NCBI GenBank assembly: GCA_016936665.1
Contig: JAFGXI010000022.1
Span: forward strand, 1 to 46,547
Origin: Bacteroidales bacterium
GTDB lineage: Bacteria; Bacteroidota; Bacteroidia; Bacteroidales; JAFGXI01
Length of the DNA: 46,547 bases
Direction: 5' to 3'
The position numbers and the translations under genes are program-made. A model generated the notes under the pieces. The model was not told where the DNA came from. It searched no databases and saw only the letters and a list, made by a program, of their open reading frames with translations. Numbering within the stretch: position 1 is the first letter of the stretch; each line of letters opens with the position of its first letter. Shown here piece after piece: positions 42,506 through 46,547 of the stretch.

Positions 42506-43022
42506 TTTCTTTGAATTTTGACATGATTATAGAATCAATAAATTGACCATCAACGAAATAATGTTGTTTAAGCAATCCTTCTTTTATAAACCCAGTGCTT
42601 TCATATAACTTAATAGCCGCTAAATTGTATGTAGCAACTTCTAATGAGATTTTGTTAAGATTTAAGGTGTTAAAAGCGTAATTGCTAATTAGTTGCATAG
42701 TTTCTTTACCATAACCTTTGCCTTGTGCGCTACTGTCGCCTATTAGAATGTGAAACCAACAGGTTCGGTGTATCCAGTTTATATTATTAAGAAAAACAAG
42801 GCCTATCAAATTGCCTTGAATTGTATCGATGCCAAAATATACACTTTTATTGTCTTTACTGTTTAAAATAGAATGGTACCAATCCAATTCCAATGCTTCG
42901 GTAATAGGAAATGGATGAGATAAAACCAATTTAGTAAGTTCAGGCTGATTTCGCCAAACAATCGTTTTTTCAAAATCACTTTGTTTAAGTGCTCGCAATT
43001 GTATTTTTTCGCCTTTAATCAT
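42495..43022 (-). CDS. GNAT acetyltransferase (PseH/RimJ-like)
   Basis: The 175-residue protein matches the RimJ/RimL-PseH type: an N-terminal IQLRALKQSDFEKTIVWRN and acetyl-CoA motif SSAQGKGYGKETMQLISNYA (about 93-112). PseH-type enzymes N-acetylate the 4-amino group of UDP-4-amino-4,6-dideoxy sugars. A WecE-like aminotransferase is encoded two genes upstream, so this could acetylate its product. It lies between the ATP-grasp gene (6 bp) and the methyltransferase (overlap 11 bp). Confidence 0.88.
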   Translation of the reverse strand: MIKGEKIQLRALKQSDFEKTIVWRNQPELTKLVLSHPFPITEALELDWYHSILNSKDNKSVYFGIDTIQGNLIGLVFLNNINWIHRTCWFHILIGDSSAQGKGYGKETMQLISNYAFNTLNLNKISLEVATYNLAAIKLYESTGFIKEGLLKQHYFVDGQFIDSIIMSKFKENAQ

Positions 43023-43028
43023 ACTTTG

Positions 43029-44225
43029 TTATTTTAAAGTTATGGATTTTATAAGTTTTTGGTTGATGTACTCTGCTTTTTCTAAAACTGAATTTCTACT
43101 CTCTCCGGTAACAATTGAAAAGCCTGCACGATGTCCCATATGCTTAATTTCTGGTGTGATATCATTCTCTTTATAAAAGATTTTCCACCAAATTAAATCA
43201 GGATCTGTTTCTAAATCGGGAATAGTTTGGATTCTTTCAATTGTTTTTTGTTCAGGTAAATTAAAGAAAGCGATATAGCCATGTTTTTGAACACTTAGTT
43301 TATGAAAGCCTGGATTTTTCCCTATAGAAATATTTACAACTGCAGCCTCCATATCTCTGCCAGTGGTGGGTTTAATTAAGTGAGATACTATAAAATCACC
43401 TGCCAGTCTCCCGTTTACTTCAATAATATAGGCTTTACCATTCCAAATTTTAATTTCAGTGTTAAAGGCTCCATTTTCCATACCTAAAGCCAGTACGGCT
43501 TTTTCTACGGTTTGGCAAATAATTTCTTCTTCAGCTTTGTTTATATTTGCAGGAAATAGGTGTCCCATTTCCAAAGTTCGCGGAAAAGCGCCACTTACTT
43601 TTTCGATAATCGCATAAAAATCTACTTTGCCTTCGAAAACAACGCCTTCTGCATTGTACTCTTTACCTCCAATAAATTCTTCTATAACAATATCTCCGCC
43701 TATAGAAAACTCGAAGGCTTCTTTTAAATATTGATTTAGCTCTAAGCTGTCTTTAACTACAGTAACGCCTCTACTGGCGTAGCCATCGGTCGGTTTAACC
43801 ACTAGCGGAAAATCGAACTGAGTAAAATCTATCGATTGAAAGTTGTCTTTAGTAATATGAATCCCTTTTGCACAAGGAATATGCGCTGCTTGTAAAACTT
43901 GTTTCATTGTAAACTTATGCCTAAAATTAGGCACTTTAGAAACAGGAATGAATTTTAATTCCAAGGCTTCAGCAACTTTAGCTTGCCACATTAGAATCCA
44001 GTCGACAGGAATAGGCACAAGGCCAATAACATGATTTGTTTTCGCAAATTTTATCACATCATCCAAATTTTCTTTCTGTGTTTGTAGATAAAAGTCGGCT
44101 TCAGATATTGCTAATTCTGAATCTGACATGCCTACCACAGCAGCTTTATAGCCCATTTTTTTTATGGTACGAATCATCCCTAAAGACGACTCGCCTGCTC
44201 CTATGACTAGAATAGACAGGTACAC
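43029..44225 (-). CDS. ATP-grasp ligase of unknown substrate
   Basis: The 398 residues are an ATP-grasp fold: an N-terminal Rossmann-like domain with ILVIGAGESS, the ATP-binding loop PLVVKPTDGYASRG (about 137-150), EEFIGGKEYN and the metal-binding strand IIEVNGRLAGDF (about 267). Related proteins ligate carboxylates to amines. The start is a GTG at 44223-44225, the first available codon after the aminotransferase stop. It lies directly after the WecE-like aminotransferase (5 bp) and before the GNAT gene (6 bp), so it could attach an amino acid to a sugar amine. The reaction is inferred from context. Confidence 0.85.
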   Translation of the reverse strand: MYLSILVIGAGESSLGMIRTIKKMGYKAAVVGMSDSELAISEADFYLQTQKENLDDVIKFAKTNHVIGLVPIPVDWILMWQAKVAEALELKFIPVSKVPNFRHKFTMKQVLQAAHIPCAKGIHITKDNFQSIDFTQFDFPLVVKPTDGYASRGVTVVKDSLELNQYLKEAFEFSIGGDIVIEEFIGGKEYNAEGVVFEGKVDFYAIIEKVSGAFPRTLEMGHLFPANINKAEEEIICQTVEKAVLALGMENGAFNTEIKIWNGKAYIIEVNGRLAGDFIVSHLIKPTTGRDMEAAVVNISIGKNPGFHKLSVQKHGYIAFFNLPEQKTIERIQTIPDLETDPDLIWWKIFYKENDITPEIKHMGHRAGFSIVTGESRNSVLEKAEYINQKLIKSITLK

Positions 44226-44230
44226 TTGTA

Positions 44231-45409
44231 TTATGCGTTAAAAACTTTCTTCACTGCAAAGATAATATTTTGTACATCTTTGTCGGTTAATGAAGGGTAA
44301 ATAGGAATTCTTAATAAACGATTAAAGAACGACATTGAGTCGGGAAATTTTTCGTCACTACCTAAATGATTATAATATTTATTTCTATGTAAAGGTGTAT
44401 AATGAACATTCGACATAATCCCTTCGGCACGTAGAGCATCCATTATCCAATATTTATCTTCGGCTGGGACTAAAATTCCAAATAAATGCCAATTGTGCTC
44501 AGAGCCTTCAGTTATTCTCATAAAATCTAAGCCTTCAATACCAGCTAGCTCTCTTTTGTATGTTTCTGCAATTTGTCTTCTTCTTTCGTTCAAATTATCT
44601 AGCTTTTTCAGTTGACTGATGCCTAGAGCTCCTAAAATATCAGACTGAACATACGACATTCCTATGTCAACATATTCATAATATCCACGTGTTTTATTAT
44701 CGGTTAAAAAAGAATGTTTGTCGGTACCTTTTTCTCTCAGGATTTTTACACGTTCTGCTATTTGGTCGTTATTAGTAACTAAGGCACCACCTTCGCCTGT
44801 AGTCAGGTTTTTGGTTCCATGAAAGCTAAAAGTAGACACATCGCCTTGGCAACCCGTTTTTTGTCCTTTATAATTAGAACCTACCGATTGTGCTGTATCG
44901 TGGACAACGTAAAAGTTGTGTTTTTGTGCGATGGCATTAATAGCATCCATATCGGCAGGAATACCACCGTAATCTACGGCAACAATAGCTACAGTTTTGT
45001 CTGTAATAGCGGCTTCCATTTTCTCGATATTGATGCTCCCGTTATCAGCATAAACATCGACTAATACAATTTTTAAGTCGTTATACAATGCTCCCAGTGC
45101 CGACGAGGTGTAGGTGAAATTTGGCATTAATACCTCAGAACCTTTTGGGAAATTTTTTACACGAAATGCTAATTCTAATGCTGAGGTTGCTGAATTTACA
45201 AATAAGGCATGTTTAACACCAAGATAATTTGCTAATTCTTTTTCAAATCTACGACATGCAGGACCGTCGCCTGAAACAAATGTTGTTTTAATTGCTTCTG
45301 TTACAGCATCAAAATCGTCTTGTTCTAAAAATGGTAAATGAATTAAAATTGGTTCTTTCGAAACCGGTATGCCTCCATTGATGGCGAGTTCTTTATTGTG
45401 TTTGTTCAT
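44231..45409 (-). CDS. DegT/WecE-type dTDP-4-amino-4,6-dideoxy-sugar aminotransferase
   Basis: The 392-residue PLP enzyme converts a nucleotide-4-keto-6-deoxy sugar and glutamate to the 4-amino sugar. The signature SFHGTKNLTTGEGGAL holds the PLP lysine Lys200; LREKGTDKHSFL and YVDIGMSYVQSDI are close to the RffA/WecE group, which makes dTDP-4-amino-4,6-dideoxy-D-galactose. It ends 5 bp before the ATP-grasp gene. The upstream cassette with the four-helix-bundle gene separates it from the RmlC-like gene. Product stereochemistry is not settled by sequence. Confidence 0.92.
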   Translation of the reverse strand: MNKHNKELAINGGIPVSKEPILIHLPFLEQDDFDAVTEAIKTTFVSGDGPACRRFEKELANYLGVKHALFVNSATSALELAFRVKNFPKGSEVLMPNFTYTSSALGALYNDLKIVLVDVYADNGSINIEKMEAAITDKTVAIVAVDYGGIPADMDAINAIAQKHNFYVVHDTAQSVGSNYKGQKTGCQGDVSTFSFHGTKNLTTGEGGALVTNNDQIAERVKILREKGTDKHSFLTDNKTRGYYEYVDIGMSYVQSDILGALGISQLKKLDNLNERRRQIAETYKRELAGIEGLDFMRITEGSEHNWHLFGILVPAEDKYWIMDALRAEGIMSNVHYTPLHRNKYYNHLGSDEKFPDSMSFFNRLLRIPIYPSLTDKDVQNIIFAVKKVFNA

Positions 45410-45423
45410 GTTCTTTTTTGTTT

Positions 45424-45897
45424 GGTGATATGGTGATGAGGTTATGGGGTTTTGTTCTTTAAGTATTTTATGAGTCCTAGTAGTTGCATTCGAATAATTT
45501 TTGATTGTTCTTACAAATCTCCAGTTTTTCCTTACTAATATAGGATAAGTTATTTGATATAATTAACTGTGTGTCTGTTTCTGCTAAACTTCCTAAAGCT
45601 ATATGTAAAAATTGAATAAATTCTTTTTTGTAATTTCTGCCTGCTCCTTCAGCAATATTTGATGGGATTGATACAGATGCGCGTCTTAATTGACTTTGTA
45701 AACCGAATTTTTCTGATTCTGGAAAATGATCGGTTACTTTATAAATGAAGGTAACAAATGCAATAGCATTCTTCCATACCTCCAAATCTTTATGTGATTT
45801 TATTCTAGCCATTTTTTTTAAATTCCAAATCTACTAATTCTTATCAACATCACCCCATCACCATATCATGATATCACTCCATTACCTCATGACCTCA
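45424..45897. mobile_element. Inverted-repeat cassette carrying a four-helix-bundle gene
   Basis: The four-helix-bundle gene is flanked by inverted repeats. A 21-bp arm at 45427-45447 (TGATATGGTGATG core) matches the reverse complement of 45848-45868 with two mismatches, and low-complexity GATGAGGT-type repeats extend outward to 45908. The arms supply the stop codons of the RmlC-like gene (45898) and of the restored four-helix-bundle gene (45442). No transposase is encoded. Whether this is a mobile unit or a repeat scar is not settled. Confidence 0.6.
45442..45812 (-). pseudogene. Frameshifted four-helix-bundle (S23/IVP-type) gene
   Basis: The frame from ATG 45810-45812 has the family's N-terminal pattern SHKDLEVWKNAIAFVTFIY and SIPSNIAEGAGRNYKKEF, and stops at 45477 after 111 residues with an unusual tail. 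In the -1/+2 frame the same DNA continues as IIRMQLLGLIKYLK to a stop at 45442, giving 123 residues and the normal family ending. One missing A in the run at 45498-45502 explains both. Such proteins are cytoplasmic four-helix bundles found with 23S rRNA intervening sequences and retroelement loci; their function is unclear. A sequencing error in the homopolymer is possible. Confidence 0.75.
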
Positions 45898-46434
45898 TCA
45901 CCTCATCAAAATATCTCTTTCTTGCAATATTGGGTTTGTACACGGCCAGTTAATATTTAATCTTTCATCGTCCCACGCAACGGTAATTTGTTCATCGGCA
46001 TCTATATAATCGCCATCGTAGGCTAACTTATAGTGAAAGACTGCTTTTTCGCTCTTTACGTAGTAGCCATTTACAAAGCCTGGTGGTATTAATACCTGAC
46101 TATATTCATTTCCTTTAAGTTCGAAAGCTTCCCATTTTAAATACGTGGGAGAATCTTCTCTCATATCGACTACAACTTCCATTATTTCGCCGTAAACACA
46201 TGAAACCAATTTCCATGTTTTTGTATCGCCATGTAAGCCTCTTAGCACTTCTCGGCGAGATTCTGCAAATTTATCGTGTTTAAAGTCTAGTTGCTTAGGT
46301 AATGCGTTGGTGTAAAAGTCTTTATTAAAAGAGGTGTATATATTTCCTCTTAAATCCTCAAATACTGATGGTTTTATTTGAACTACATCCTCAAATATTT
46401 TTGATGGTATTATTTCGAAATCTTTATATGACAT
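45898..46434 (-). CDS. RmlC/dTDP-4-dehydrorhamnose 3,5-epimerase-like protein
   Basis: The cupin fold is clear in 178 residues: FEDLRGNIYTSFNK near 25-38, RGLHGD with the catalytic-position His68 and VFHYKLAYDGDY with the Tyr of the active site. RmlC enzymes epimerise dTDP-4-keto-6-deoxy-D-glucose at C3 and C5; RmlC-like relatives such as ketoisomerases use the same fold, so the exact reaction is open. The WecE-like aminotransferase that follows would act on the same intermediates. The C-terminal residues and stop come from the flanking low-complexity repeat. Confidence 0.85.
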   Translation of the reverse strand: MSYKDFEIIPSKIFEDVVQIKPSVFEDLRGNIYTSFNKDFYTNALPKQLDFKHDKFAESRREVLRGLHGDTKTWKLVSCVYGEIMEVVVDMREDSPTYLKWEAFELKGNEYSQVLIPPGFVNGYYVKSEKAVFHYKLAYDGDYIDADEQITVAWDDERLNINWPCTNPILQERDILMR

Positions 46435-46450
46435 TTTTTTTAGTTTGTAG

Positions 46451-46547
46451 TTATTAGTGCTTAGTTCATAGTGTTTAGTTCATAGTGTTTAGTTCATAGT
46501 GTTTAGTTCATAGTGTTTAGTTCATAGTGTTTAGTTCATAGTGTTTA
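46451..46547. repeat. 14-bp tandem repeat running off the right edge
   Basis: The unit TTCATAGTGTTTAG is repeated from 46465 with a 14-bp period: five exact copies, then a sixth cut by the window edge; a degenerate copy precedes at 46451-46464. It starts 17 bp upstream of the RmlC-like ATG and may alter the length of its promoter region. Confidence 0.9.

Noticed and set aside
46451..46547. CRISPR array at the right edge
   Set aside because: The period is 14 bp with no spacers between units, which is a tandem repeat and not a CRISPR structure; no cas genes are present.

Overview
The window is AT-rich chromosomal DNA from a member of the Bacteroidota. The evidence is the set of secreted proteins with type IX secretion (T9SS) C-terminal modules, ExbB/ExbD genes with a Bacteroidota-style layout, lipoproteins with short lipoboxes, a DUF4468-type protein, and several -7 elements of the form TAnnTTTG instead of sigma70 boxes. 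A marine or sediment lineage near Bacteroidales/Marinilabiliales is my guess; the sequence does not fix the genus.

Region 1 (1-9784, minus strand) is a cell-surface module. A three-gene unit (T9SS protein, lipoprotein, TPR-LytTR membrane regulator) is followed by a two-gene unit (568-aa CUB-like T9SS protein and a giant repeat adhesin that runs off the left edge). Between the regulator and its downstream neighbours lies a perfect 9-bp direct repeat with 21-bp periodicity, the geometry of LytTR binding sites. Region 2 (9926-25492) is mostly core metabolism and housekeeping: grpE-dnaJ-osmC on plus; exbD-exbD-4TM-exbB, tRNA-Ser, asparaginase and TatD on minus; an orphan radical SAM/SPASM gene; two paralogous small lipoproteins; kbl; an O-antigen-ligase/heptosyltransferase/hydrolase unit; a probable 27-codon microprotein with its own terminator; and a YfcC-type transporter. 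Region 3 (25500-27387) is a small envelope operon whose middle gene is a diverged paralogue of the region 1 lipoprotein.

Region 4 (27501 to the right edge, all minus) is a surface-polysaccharide locus of 19 genes. It encodes nucleotide-sugar tailoring enzymes (RmlC-like epimerase, WecE-like aminotransferase, ATP-grasp ligase, GNAT, methyltransferase), export and polymerisation proteins (Wzx, Wzy), several glycosyltransferases, and an unusual pair: an Asp/Glu racemase beside an asparagine-synthetase-like protein that lacks the glutaminase cysteine. Together with the ATP-grasp protein these suggest, by inference only, a glycan decorated with amide-linked and perhaps D-amino-acid groups. A frameshifted four-helix-bundle gene sits inside an inverted-repeat cassette wedged into this locus, and a 14-bp tandem repeat lies just upstream of the RmlC-like gene.

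The strongest leads are the four-helix-bundle cassette, the LytTR-site geometry, the racemase/AsnB-like pair with the ATP-grasp ligase, and the paralogous lipoprotein operons. No CRISPR array, prophage or transposase was seen.
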